DNA of 64,000 bases, from the NCBI RefSeq assembly GCF_016097555.1, contig NC_054702.1:106294226-106358225 (forward strand). Direction: 5' to 3'. Origin of the DNA: Gigantopelta aegis. Taxonomy: Eukaryota > Mollusca > Gastropoda > Neomphalida > Peltospiridae. Shown one piece after another: positions 49,401 through 64,000 of the stretch (the stretch's first letter is position 1; each line of letters opens with the position of its first letter). Position numbers and translations under genes: made by a program. The notes beneath the pieces were generated by a model. That model was not told the origin of the DNA and searched no databases. It saw only the letters and a list, made by a program, of their open reading frames with translations.

Positions 49401-49920
49401 AATGAGCCAATATTTTGTCTACACAAAGCTTTATCATTTTGGATGTTCATGGGGATTTGCCATTTTGTTAAAAGGATTATGGCTCTTGAACTTAGGAGAG
49501 AAGAAAAGTTTATGGACCTGCTATGGGACTTATTGCTGGAGCAGTGCTTTCAGAATGCTTGTTCATGTCGGTGTACTTACTTGTTCTAGTTACTCAACAT
49601 TATGTTGGAAAACAGTACATGAATCAAACCTTATGTTTTACTATAAATAATGTCTACTAATTTGTATTTATTTGTAGATTTACACACATGCCTTGAATGC
49701 AAAACAAAATATGCTGCTCCATAAAAGGGAAGAACAAGAGAAGAGAGAATGTCACAGAAAACAGCTGAATGCTCTTTTTAAAAAACATATCGCTTTACAG
49801 AGGTGTGGGTCGCCAGTAGACTGGAAGAGTGAATACAAAAGTTGTTTTCCAGCTTACGACAGTTACGAATATGTCCGGGTCCTTTCAGCTCGGGCAGCAT
49901 CCACAATGTCTAGGAAATAA
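46416..49920 (+). CDS. CCSAP: CCSAP: centriole, cilia and spindle-associated protein, 3 coding exons (289 aa)
   Basis: The coding exons are 46416-46884 (ATG at 46437), 48704-48882 and 49678-49920 (TAA). They join in phase 1 and then phase 0 to give 289 residues. Every border is GT/AG, and the first visible exon itself follows an acceptor (TTGTAG at 46410-46415), so a 5' untranslated exon lies upstream. An alternative donor at 46902 is also in phase 1 and would add six residues. Three blocks match vertebrate CCSAP as I know it: the N-terminal SEYQRQF block, followed by the acidic Ser-rich WESSDESESSS; the PPFVAYGW...THNV block in exon 2; and the C-terminal ALNAK...KREEQEKRE helix ending in EYVRVLSARA. 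The protein binds microtubules at centrioles, spindle poles and cilia in vertebrates, so a ciliary or spindle role is expected here. Introns of about 1.8 and 0.8 kb hold SINEs and a duplicated segment. The protein is somewhat longer than my recollection of the human one (about 270 aa). The assignment is by motif memory, without a search. Confidence 0.88.
47273..47420 (+). mobile_element. SINE-B head fragment in CCSAP intron 1
   Basis: GGAGGCAGGATGTAGCTCATTGG, GAATCGATCCCTGTCGGTGG and CAACTGGTGTAACAAAGGCC. It ends after GTGGTATGTATT. Confidence 0.82.
47473..47740 (+). mobile_element. SINE-B in CCSAP intron 1
   Basis: Head CATAGCTCAGTGGTAAAGC, GGGATCAATCC, CCACAACTGGTGTAAC, CATGAAGTGG, and the tail CGATGCCATATAACTAAATAAAATG. 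It abuts a SINE-C. Confidence 0.87.
47741..48028 (+). mobile_element. SINE-C in CCSAP intron 1
   Basis: Degenerate head, then GTGCTATCCTGTTTGTCGG, AAAAGATCCCTTGTTGC, TTTGACATCCAATAGCCGATG and the tail TGTTGTTAAACAAAACAAAC. Confidence 0.85.
48172..48426 (+). mobile_element. SINE-B in CCSAP intron 1
   Basis: Head GGGACATAGCCCAGTGGTAAAG, a short TTTCTTGGGCTA triplication (about 48213-48242), AAAAGATCCCTTGCTGC and the tail ATAAAATGTGTTGAGTGC. Confidence 0.86.
49103..49195. repeat. Intronic duplicated segment, copy 1
   Basis: ACTTAGGAGAGAAGAAAG...GTTCATGTCGGTGTACTTA, about 90 bp, is repeated with few changes at 49490-49583, inside CCSAP intron 2. Confidence 0.88.
49490..49583. repeat. Intronic duplicated segment, copy 2
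   Basis: Direct repeat of 49103-49195, about 390 bases downstream. It lies about 95 bases before exon 3 of CCSAP. Confidence 0.88.
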
Positions 49921-50291
49921 CAATGTGTGGTGGTGTGTGAGAAATCGCACATTGTTCTCATTTATAAATTTCACATCAAAACCAATATTGAGAATAATTA
50001 AAAATCCACCAAAGAATACCCGTAATAAGTTCATAGGTTTAAATAATAAATTATTGACGGTCATAGTTAACCATTATCTGCTAGAATTATTAATGTAAGA
50101 CCTGAAATAGATGTTGTAGGCAATCAAGGCATTAGGATATTCTAGCATACATGGATAGATTTTAAAAATATATAATAGAATCTCAAAAAAGTCATGCATG
50201 TTTATTTATTATTGGAATCGTTGAAAGTGCATGTGCACTCTTTTCTAGCCTTTACTCAGTGTGTGTGTATATTTATTTACCATGTAGTTGA

Positions 50292-50297
50292 AATAAA
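50292..50297 (+). terminator. Candidate poly(A) signal of CCSAP (proximal)
   Basis: AATAAA, 372 bases after the CCSAP stop. Others lie at 50704-50709 and 51498-51503. The last is followed within about 30 bases by a GT-rich stretch (GTGTGTTTGTTGGT), so it may be the main site, giving a 3' UTR of about 1.6 kb. Confidence 0.4.
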
Positions 50298-50794
50298 TGG
50301 TGCTGTTACTAATGTGTATGACATAAAACTAAAACGCTTTTACATGCTACTGTGATATCACATCCCAAAAACTGACAACTTCAGTATACGGCCCATTTTC
50401 CATTAACGCACGTGGAAATGTTTAGGTTTTTTTTTGCATAACGCAGTAGATTACTATGCAAAATTTGACAGTCATTTTTTATTATTTTTATGCACCGAAT
50501 GCTCGTGCAGAATCGCATATTTTTAAAAGGAACTGTGTATGTGCACTATTGATAAATATACATGAAATGCATTGATGGAAAGTGGGCCTCATAGATGTCT
50601 GAAGGCTTCCAGTCATTGAAACACTTCTTCACACGCACCAACTCGTTTTCCGTTCACACCTATTTGATCTCAGCAGTTTATGACACACTCTTGCTTGGGG
50701 AGAAATAAATAATAATTTCTTTAATTACAAATCAGTTGACGCTGGCATTTCAGATCGTATGTCATCGAGGAATGTTATAAGTACCGTAAGTGTG

Positions 50795-51011
50795 TGTGGG
50801 GGAGGGTACAGTTCGTCTCCACCAAAAATAAAAGGTGCCTTTTTAAGTTTTAAAGTGCCTTTTTTTTATCTAGCTGGAGGAGACCCTATATTAATTTGTT
50901 TTTTATGTCCCAAGTCAAGATATTTTAGACTGTAAAGCCCTTTGGAATACATACTAATCTTCACAAAACCAAATGTAATGGTGAAAATAGCCACATCACC
51001 AATAGATTTGT
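50795..51011. repeat. 217-bp duplicated segment, copy 2
   Basis: Matches 44032-44247 with only a few differences, including one extra T in a run. It would lie in the 3' UTR of CCSAP if the distal poly(A) site is used. Confidence 0.93.
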
Positions 51012-52546
51012 TTTCTGTTCAAGATTACGCTATGTTGAATTTGATTCCTATTTATAGTTTGGCACATTTAAATGAATTCAGAACATTTTTAAAACTTTAC
51101 TTCTGTTTTTAAAATTCATACTGCCCATATTTTTCAAATTCAATCATGTGCTATGCTAGTCATGCAAAATATAATACAATATACTTTTATTTCACATCTG
51201 TTAATTTCTAAAACGATTTGCTCACTTTGTAGTCTTTAATAAAAAATAAAAAATCTTTTGTTTTTCTTCTTTATTAAATTATCAGTATTCTTTGGATTGT
51301 ATTGAATGAAGTACATAAATGTAATTTTTATAGTTTTATCTAAAACAAAAAGTGGTTAACTAAAATTTTTAGTCAGTGTTTATACATGTACTAGTTTATG
51401 TGTTGTTATATAGTATAAAAATAAGTGCTGTTACTGTGTAATTTTGCACTTATGTAGTATTTTTACATAACAATAATTCTATTTTTCCAGTTTGTAAAAT
51501 AAAGTGTGAAATGAAACTAATATCAAGTGTGTTTGTTGGTAATACAATTTAATTTTTTCAGGCTCCAAGCTTGTGGTGTGAGGACCAATGTGATATACAT
51601 GTGTATATTATACACACACACATGAATGAAATGTAAACTCACTATAGCTGTAAAACATTTATTCATATACATAATTATGTACTTATTTACATACAACACA
51701 TGGATGAGTTAGCAGCCTTACTAAAGCACACAGTGCATATAACATATGGATCACACAAGTATTAATTACCAATATCTTTCTTTTTTACTGTCTGTTTTGC
51801 TGGTCAGTGCAAATACAACCTTTTCACTTATTTTCTGTTTGTATCAATACTAGCACTATTAGAAAAAATATCTTATGTTGGGGGTTTTGTAGATGTGGGT
51901 GGGGTTCTTATTTGAGGCATATTTAAAGGAAAATTTACAGAAGTGATTACTGGAAAATGGGAAACGGAGTTATTTTTTCATACTACTCTTTTTCTTTTTT
52001 TTTCTTTCTTTTTTTTCCATTCGTGTTTGAAAAAATGTATGCCAAGTTATAACTGAGTAATTCTTAACTTTTTAAAACTAACTTCAGAAGTACTGAGACA
52101 TACCCGGTAGTGTGAATGGTGGGATTAATAGAAATAATGCCAAATTACTTAAGGATACAAGTACATAAAATTCATGTTTTTTTATGAACAAATCAAAATT
52201 TTAAACTGCATGCTATAGCACTGACCAAAAACCCAGACATTATACATAAATATTGTACCTAATATAAAATATTCAATTTACTAATTATGTACAACAATGT
52301 ATTTACACATATACACAAAACTTTTAGAACTATTTACATCAAGCATATGATTTTTAAACATTTATGTGACAATATCTTTCATAATAATACAAAAAGAAAA
52401 ACGCATATAGAGGATCATATACTACAAGTTTCTTTTATCCCTTACTGATAGGTAGGATAGTTTCTCTCATGTGCAAAAGAAAACAAAAAAATGTTTAATT
52501 TTAATTATAAAGCTTATAGAAAAATCCTTGCAAATAGACTGAGAAG
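51012..52546. other. Between CCSAP and Rab4, possible distal 3' UTR
   Basis: AT-rich. Contains the AATAAA at 51498-51503 with GT-rich DNA after it. No repeat was recognised past that point. Confidence 0.45.
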
Positions 52547-52662
52547 AAATTGGGTCGAAAATACGAAGCTTGTTTTTGTTAAACACGGGTGTTATAGCAT
52601 TGTAACTATAAGTGTGTAAACTTGTGTAAGTCAAAAATAGGTTTTGTAAATTCGGCCCATAA
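52547..52662. mobile_element. MITE-like element with TTGGGTCGAAAATAC ends
   Basis: Left AATTGGGTCGAAAATACGAAGC faces right GTTTTGTAAATTCGGCCCAT as imperfect inverted repeats. Same style as 54027-54112. Confidence 0.5.
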
Positions 52663-54026
52663 TCTTTCTCTTTTTTGGTGTATGTACTTGCATTCTACTA
52701 CAGTTCAAACATGCTGTCCTGGGAACACACATGAACTGTTTTAGCTGTCTGGTTAATGCTTTCTTGCTGTTTGGGGCTTTGCATTTCCCCAATGAGTGGT
52801 GAACTCTGTGATAATGAATAATGAATCAAGCATCTGTCAGCTGTAAACACAAATATACAAATATGCAACAGATGTCATGGGAGGCAACTCTGATTAGATA
52901 CAATTATGAAAAGAATATTTCCAAAAAGCTGTGATGTACAAACAAGTGTAATTGTTTTATCAGATCAGTTGTGAGAGATGGCTGCTATTAAATGAGGTCA
53001 CTTTAACACATTTGACTGTATTAGAGTACATAGCAATAATAATCTGAAAATCACTAAACATATTTTGATTATTTGTTTGATCAAAACCGACAATTGACGC
53101 TATTCTTACCAAGCCTCTATGTTTGGTAATACATGTACATACACAAAGACAGTACTAAGCGTCATATTTCAAGTATTCAAATTTCACTGCCTATAGAGTT
53201 GTAGCCTACAGATTTATCTTATTGTTGACCACATGTCACAATACAATATATTAAAAAGTGACAACATTCAAAACCTTTGCTAATAAAGTCTGACCTTTGG
53301 TTTCCATATAGTTCAAAGACTAACATGATGGCAATGCCATGCAAAATGCAAGCAGTGGTTTTGATTTAATTAACAATAACATCTAAACACTAAATGTGTT
53401 ATAAGCAATGAAGTGTTATTAAACACACCTTCTTAACTTGGAGAAAAAATAACAATAAAATACACAACCTAGAAGTGTGATCCTAGACCTCAGCCCAAGA
53501 TTATAAAACATTTTAAAGATGAAAGTCAAGATTTTAGTAAAGACATTTGACCGTATAGTTTTCAAATGTTATTGATTCCTTTTGTCTACACTTTTAAAGT
53601 TTAAAATGTTTTATACGAATAAGGCCAGAGGTTAAATTATAAACAATTTCATAAATTATATATTAGATCTAGCTTCTGGAACTTCAACAGGTTTTTTTTT
53701 AAAAAGCCTGGAAAGATAATTCTATTGCAGTAAGTACTTCTGGGGATTAAAAGGCAAATGATGTAGCAACATTAAAAGTTTGGTCCACTTAAACTGTTTT
53801 GTAATACATTACAAATTTCAGTTACACAAACTCACTGATTTCAGGTCCATGAAACTTGTTCAGTTGTAAATTAAGTCATGCAAATCTATCACGATTTACC
53901 ACATCAATAACAAATTGGTCCATTTAAACCATCAAATCTGACAAATTCCATCCAAAACGTTATACAGAAATCCACCAATACTGGTGTGTCAACTAGAATG
54001 CAAATCCATTGTGGCATCTGTGCCCC

Positions 54027-54112
54027 ATTTTACAAAGCGATTTTAAGTGCATAGCTACCTAATGTACTTAAGATGATCTTAGCACTAACATTGCTTCATA
54101 AAACAGGGCCCA
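54027..54112. mobile_element. MITE-like element with GCCC(C)ATTTTACAAAGC ends
   Basis: GCCCCATTTTACAAAGCGAT faces ATTGCTTCATAAAACAGGGCCC, an imperfect inverted repeat on a short element. Confidence 0.55.
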
Positions 54113-54237
54113 AGTTATGTATAGCATAATGAAAAATAAACCAATCCATAAAAGTGTTGGAAAGTTTTCAGAGAAGGTCAACTAAAATGGCACTTCCCCT
54201 GTTTTGTTATGTATTCCATAATTTCCATGAAACCTGC

Positions 54238-54420
54238 CACATTGTCCATTAGCAGCAAGGGATCCTTAAATATGTGCTTTTACCACAGACAGGACAACAC
54301 GTACCACAGCTTTTGATATACTAGTCGTGGGGCACTGGTGTGCAGGAAAACCCAAATCAGTAAAATATTTTGACCAAAGCACCTCAGGTGAGGGTTCTAC
54401 CAACTGAGCTAGATCTCACC
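54238..54420 (-). mobile_element. SINE-C, partial and diverged
   Basis: CATTAGCAGCAAGGGATCC, CCACAGACAGGACAACACG, TATACTAGTCGTGGGGCACTGG and a tRNA-like end CTACCAACTGAGCTAGATC. Confidence 0.75.
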
Positions 54421-54488
54421 CTAGCATAATGCAATTACAAAACAACCTTTCCATTTGTTTACAAAACTTTACCTTGCATTGGAAGGAA

Positions 54489-54740
54489 CGAAATGTTTTA
54501 TTTAACAATGCACTCAACACATTTTATTTATGGTTATATGGCGTCGGACATATGGTTAAGGACCACAAAGATATTGAGAAAGGAAACCTGCTGTCGCCAC
54601 TTCATGGGCTACTCTTTTTCGATTAGCAGCAAGAATCTTTTATATGCACCATCCTACAGACAGGATAGCACATACCACAGCCTTTCATATACCAGTCATG
54701 GTGCACTGGATGGAATGAGAAATATGCCAATGGGCCCTTG
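54489..54740 (-). mobile_element. SINE-B, head-truncated
   Basis: GTTTTATTTAACAATGCACTC, TGGCGTCGGACATATGG, GTCGCCACTTCATGGGC and GTCATGGTGCACTGGATGG. Confidence 0.88.
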
Positions 54741-54812
54741 CATTGGATGCCAGGCATCAAATTTATACTCATAACATGAAGTTAAGACAACTGCAATAAA
54801 AAATGTATAATT

Positions 54813-54958
54813 ATTTTGTGCTTATATCCAATTACGGTTCAAGCATGCTATCTAAATCGTTAACTCGCTCTGGGTGGGAGGCAGTACCAGGCCAACCCAG
54901 TATTTGCCGGTCTTTAGTTAATATTTTAACCACGAGTTCTACCATTGAGGCCAGTCTC
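54813..54958 (-). mobile_element. SINE-A, internally shortened
   Basis: Tail TTTTGTGCTTATATCCAATTACG and TTCAAGCATGCTATC, then the head region (GCTCTGGGTGGGAGGC, ACCACGAGTTCTACC). The CACTAACC body is missing. Confidence 0.78.
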
Positions 54959-57447
54959 AAATATGTACATTATTCAACAGTTATAAACAATATAGACCAT
55001 TTTGTAGGAGGCAGGGCGTTTGGAAGGAATTTGTCCTGACATTGTTACAATACCCCATTTCCACTCGAGCACTATACGTTGCATAAAATAACAAAAGTCA
55101 GAAACACTAATTGCAAACACAGTAGCTAGCACATTACCTATGACAAGTGATTAACAAAAACAAACAATGATACATGTACAGCATGAGAAGGATCTTGCTG
55201 TAAAGCATTAAGTTTTTGCCGGATGAAAAAAAAAGATTTTGTATTTTGAAGTGTAATAGCGTTTGTTGAGATTTTACTCATAGAACTAGGTGTGAACATT
55301 CATACCAAATATTAAAGCCATCCATTAAAACATTCAACTCTAATATACAAACCGTAACAAAGTTATAAACAATTTTGACCTTTTTCTGTAGTTAATTCAT
55401 GGGACTGGGGGTTGTGTATACATATTACCACTTCGTGAACACGTGTCCCAAATAGAAAGGTATCCATTAAATGATTTATACGTTAAATGCAATTAAACAA
55501 ACTTGTAAGAAAGATGTCAGATGGAAAACAGTATTTTATACAGTACTAAAACAACAGTAGATTTCCTGAATTAATCATTTATCTGTCTGATAGACAACAT
55601 ATTTTAAGGGGGTTTGGTTTGTGCACTTTTACAGGATTTGAAAAAAACTTTTTGTTTTAAAGGGACAGCCCTAGTTTTTAAACACTAAGGCATATTTATC
55701 ACTATTAGAGCCGTTTTATGATCATTGAAATCAAGCATTACTTATATTTTATAGTTTAGTTTATCCATTTTCGTACAACCGAAGTGTTTCTGGTCATCCT
55801 GGTGTTTTTAATATCACAATATGCATTTTTAATATTTTTAAAAAGGCATGTGCATCTGAGAAATTACGGTTATGTAGTAGAGTTTTAGTCTGTTTTTAAG
55901 GGTAATTTCCCATTTCAACGTCACATACTCCTGTTTTTCTCGGCTGTAATGTTATCCAAATGTGTTACAGGTTTGTAAATTAACCAAACTTTGATTTAAT
56001 TTTTACGGGCTGAAACTAGGGTCTGCAACTATGTTTTTTTCAATACCAACGTCTATGATAAAACAGCAGAAAATGAGATTCTACAAATATCTTTACCCTG
56101 ATAATTATATATGATTTATTCATTATATAACAGATAATGCAAGAGAAAATGTCACTTGCAAATATTATTTAAAGGCAGTTGTCAAAACACAAGTGACTGG
56201 AGCACTACATAAATCAAGAAAGTGACATGTCCCCTTCATGTTTGTTAATGTTAAATAACATAGCTGAGATTTCTGGGATATCAAAATATAAACTCATCAA
56301 CAATGATTCAAGTACAATACTGCACAAGAAACTTTAATGAAAGAATCATTTATAACTTAAGTTTAGACACAAAAGCATGAATGAAAATTAGGTGTTCCTA
56401 GAACCACTCAAGTCGGAATATCTCTGGATATATATCTATAACAGTGATAGTGTTATGATAATTTTATCAAGGGTCATGTGTATATTTTAAAAATTCACAT
56501 TTAAATTATAAAATCATTGCGATCTTTTGACACTTGCTATGAATCAGATACGGTATTCAAGGTTAATCACTCTTTGTACTGATGAGATAAAAGCTGATAA
56601 TGCAAGTAGCAGGAAATCACTTGTCACGTGACTCTGGTTTAAATTTTCAGCTGCATAATTGTTTTTAACAGTATAATATCGTACATTGCTGGATTAAAAA
56701 CACTAACTAGTTAATTACCGAGGATATTGGCTTCAATTTGTTCAATATGAGAAATTCCCATCAGCAAACACTTCAGGCAACACCACACAATACGAGTGCT
56801 TAGTACTATACAAGAATAGCCAATGGAGACCACAAACCACAAATTAGGATTTCATCGGTTGCTGTATCAGTACAGTTTGTACCCAGATAGTGCAGGCAGG
56901 GAACATTTTGTTTTCAAAATCTTGATTAGCGATATTTCTAATCAATTGAAAACTGATTAGCAACTACTGTTTAATGTTTTAAAATTGTGTAGTGATCCCT
57001 AAAACTTGAGTAGCAAATCGCGACACGACACTGAACGAAATGTTCCCTGGCAGGATAAAATACATTACACAGCCAAAATATGCCAAATATGTCGCAACTT
57101 TTGATATGTATTAGTAAATGCTATGGAAATGGAAGCTGTGAAAAGTGAAAGAACAAAAATTTTACATGGTGAAAGGTAGAACGGCTTACAACCAAATCTG
57201 CGTCAAGATCAGTCTTTTGAGAATGATCATATCATGCTAGACTAAACATCCCACATGGCTTCATTTATAATAACAAAATAATCACACTTATGGCACAACA
57301 AATAAGAGTAAGAAATGCAGAAGTAATTCTGATGGCAAAAGGATGCCATATTGTCAAATGTGACACTTGCATTAATTTCTTCTCAACAGTTTGTGAATAT
57401 AAATTACAGCACATAGACCTTTGAAAGAGTCAAAACTTGAGACATGT
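54959..57447. other. Between CCSAP and Rab4, AT-rich unique DNA
   Basis: No frame over about 60 codons and no repeat seen. Part could be a longer Rab4 3' UTR; the sequence alone does not decide. Confidence 0.45.
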
Positions 57448-57453
57448 TTTATT
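57448..57453 (-). terminator. Candidate poly(A) signal of Rab4
   Basis: AATAAA on the minus strand, 78 bases past the Rab4 stop, with a TGTGCTGT-type GT-rich patch about 35 bases on. A longer 3' UTR reaching further left cannot be excluded. Confidence 0.45.
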
Positions 57454-57530
57454 CAAGATGAAATCCTCGTCAGATCTCTGCGTTATGGTATCTTCTGAAA
57501 GCACTTGTTTATCCGCGAGGTGGCTGTCTG

Positions 57531-61857
<4,327 letters not shown>

Positions 61858-62334
61858 CTGAAACACAGGATACAAAACAAACATATGACTCTGAGAAACA
61901 CATTGTTTGTCTTTATATTTAAAATCAAATCGAAGTAACAAATACACAATGATAAAAAGAAATCTGACAAGTTGTTTGTATGCATTGTGGACATACATGA
62001 AATTATTAATAAAACAGTATGAGAAAAAACACTAAGGTGAACAACAGTTATTCTTTGCACGCTTGTTTTGGCTTAGTACACAATAAAATATATGATCCAA
62101 CAGTAATTTTTTAATATAAGTATTGTAATTTTTGACGGATTCAGAAGGACTAAATATCGAAACTGACAACAATACAAATGCCATAGATCTACCTGCATTT
62201 ATATAGGTTTATGGTACTGGAGGCCACAACCGTTTCCTGTACCGTGTCGGTAAAAACACGGAACTAAACTTTTGTTTCCCATGATTATTATATCAAGTAC
62301 GACTATTCAATGAAAATAATATACACATGTGTAT

Positions 62335-63154
62335 ACATATATATTTATCCAGCAATCACTGTATACATTGGTAAGATATGATGACTAGATAAATCTCTAT
62401 AATTTTGGTCACTGACCAAAAATATAGGTCATGTGACATAAGCCCAACTTGACTCGAGTATTTCAGAGTATATTTTCAATAAACATACTCTTTAAATCAT
62501 AAGTCGAAGTACAGTAAATACAAATAATTTTTAGTTTTGCGATAACAATACAAAACTTTATATTTAATTATGAATTAGACTTTAGAAACACTTTTTTAAT
62601 GCGACAGAATGTAGCTAGCGTCTTACAAATAATGATGTCATGTATCTTGTATGACGTCATATGGCAAAAGCCTTGCTAGGTTGACAATACTCAATTTGAG
62701 TACACAAAACTGGAATAAATAATGATTTTCCGAATATCCCTGTAGGATCACAGGTTAAAGAAATAACTGGTTACTGTCTTAAGATATCGGCTTTATTCTG
62801 CTCAGGAAAAATTCTAACCTTTGCAGGATAAAGCCGATATCTTAAGACAGTAACCAGTTATTTCCTATTTATCCAGCAATCATTGTATGCATTGGCAAGA
62901 TATGATGACTAGATAAATCTCTATATTTTCGGTCACTGACCAAAAATATAGGTCACACGACATAAGTCCGAATCGACTCGATTATTCAGAGCAGATTTTC
63001 AATAAACATACTCGTTAAATAATTTTTTGAAGTGCCGTAAATACAAATAAGTTTTAATTTTGCGATAACAATACAAAACTTGTTTATTTATTTATGAATT
63101 AGAGTTTAGAAATGCTTTTTAATGTGACAGAATATCTTAAGACAGTAACCAGTT

Positions 63155-63155
<1 letters not shown>
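62335..63155. repeat. Diverged direct duplication with inverted arms
   Basis: About 270 bases starting ATTTATCCAGCAATCA (62341) recur from about 62868 with roughly one change per six to ten bases. Between the copies, an inverted repeat of about 37 bases (arms 62759-62800 and 62823-62864: ATAACTGGTTACTGTC versus GACAGTAACCAGTTAT) surrounds a short loop. CTTAAGACAGTAACCAGTTAT appears a third time at 63133-63153, at the end of copy 2. It is probably a transposon-derived composite. No frame was found. Confidence 0.75.
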
Positions 63156-63157
<2 letters not shown>

Positions 63158-63230
<73 letters not shown>

Positions 63231-63237
63231 AATTATT
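63158..63237. repeat. (TA)n(ATA)n microsatellite
   Basis: TA run followed by AATAAT repeats, directly after the duplicated block. Confidence 0.97.
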
Positions 63238-63989
63238 ATGTTTTCGATATCACATTACTGGAGAATGTGTTCAACACAATCACCAGATCCTGATTCAGAT
63301 TGCTGTGTTAACTGAACTTCTCAGTGTTCCGGTTCAGGTAAACCTGAATCAGAGTTCCATCATGCGCTCAAATCAAACGCATTACACATTTGAACTAAAA
63401 TTACTGGTACTAATTATTTGTAGTGTATTTCTTAAATATAGCAAGCCTTGAAATAAGCGGCCGGTCATGGTCATTGTCCGGTACAAATTTGTAACTTGTC
63501 AGTAACAATGTCGATTGCGTTGTCCGAAGCTCGCGTTATAGTAAAAGCCGGCTGTTTTGGAGTCGAATACACTTAATGCACCGATAAAAAAAAAAATTGA
63601 TTACGAATGAAAAAACACAAATGTGTATCAGTGGGATTTGAACCGGTTCGCAGGGCACTTGACAGTCCAACACGAAGTTCATCTACAGTCCGTGTACCTG
63701 TTTAGCAGGATTTTTTATAGTCTCGATTTTGCGGGAACTTACATTGTGAAAAGTGATGTCACACATATTAGTAATTGACCTTTCGTACTTAGTATATACT
63801 TCCTGTGGCATTTTTGTTTAAAGTTTGCAATTCAAATTGCCTCGTGGTTAACAATTAAAGGATGTACTCATAGTGAAGTGGAGGGGGAGACAAGATGATG
63901 CCACACTTGAAGCATGCCAGCTTCGTTGTCTATGACAGTTAGCAATCAACCATTGTCAAATGAAAGGGTATTGAGGGTTTGGCACCTAC
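63238..63989. other. Upstream part of Rab4, presumed intron 1
   Basis: No exon was seen other than the doubtful one at the edge. The tRNA-like fragment at 63600-63690 is the only feature. Confidence 0.4.
63600..63690 (-). other. tRNA-like fragment
   Basis: On the minus strand, GAACCGGTTCAAATCCCACTG looks like a T-arm and box B, with GTTGGACTGTCAAGTGCC upstream. It does not complete a tRNA fold and is probably a SINE fragment. Confidence 0.25.
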
Positions 63990-64000
63990 CGTATTTGACC
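63990..64000 (-). CDS. Rab4: Possible edge of Rab4 first coding exon
   Basis: The minus strand reads GTCAAATACG followed by the donor-like GTAGGT. It has the right phase to supply the Lys-Tyr and first base of the Asp codon that start the Rab4 family block. The window ends before an ATG could be seen. The same bases, TACCGTATTTGACC on the plus strand, also resemble the end of a common DNA transposon, so this is a weak call. Confidence 0.22.

Overview
The window is animal nuclear DNA and looks like a marine mollusc, probably a gastropod. The reasons are AT-rich sequence, spliced genes with GT/AG borders, dense tRNA-headed SINEs of a kind I associate with molluscs, Tc1-type and MITE DNA transposons, and long microsatellites and poly-G/poly-C runs. 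The species assignment is an inference; nothing in the window names it. There are no operons, CRISPR arrays or bacterial genes.

Only three host genes can be supported. (1) 28921-30075, minus strand: an unrecognised basic protein of 384 residues in one coding exon behind a clear 3' splice site. (2) 46416-49920, plus strand: CCSAP, the centriole, cilia and spindle-associated protein, in three coding exons (289 residues). (3) 57531-61857, minus strand: the small GTPase Rab4, in six visible coding exons from the P-loop exon to a Cys-Ala-Cys prenylation tail; its first few codons lie upstream, possibly at the right edge. CCSAP and Rab4 face each other tail to tail across about 7.6 kb. From memory, human RAB4A and CCSAP are adjacent and convergent in the same way, so this looks like very old retained gene order.

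Layout: 1-10 kb holds SINEs and two large tandem arrays (a 33/42-bp array at 5212-6540 and a 57-bp array at about 9110-10240). 10-24 kb is mostly unique non-coding DNA with SINEs, MITEs and one SINE whose middle has expanded into a 14-copy minisatellite. 24.78-28.18 kb is a nested LTR-element fossil with target duplications for both the outer element and the solo LTR inside it. 30-40 kb is SINE-rich. 40.97-42.52 kb is a decayed but end-to-end Tc1/mariner element sitting in a TA microsatellite. 46-62 kb carries CCSAP and Rab4, with SINEs in their introns and between them. The right end has a diverged direct duplication with inverted arms.

Four main SINE families (called A, B, C, D here) share parts. 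Family D looks like a family A head joined to a B/C-type body and tail, which is one of the more interesting signals in the window.
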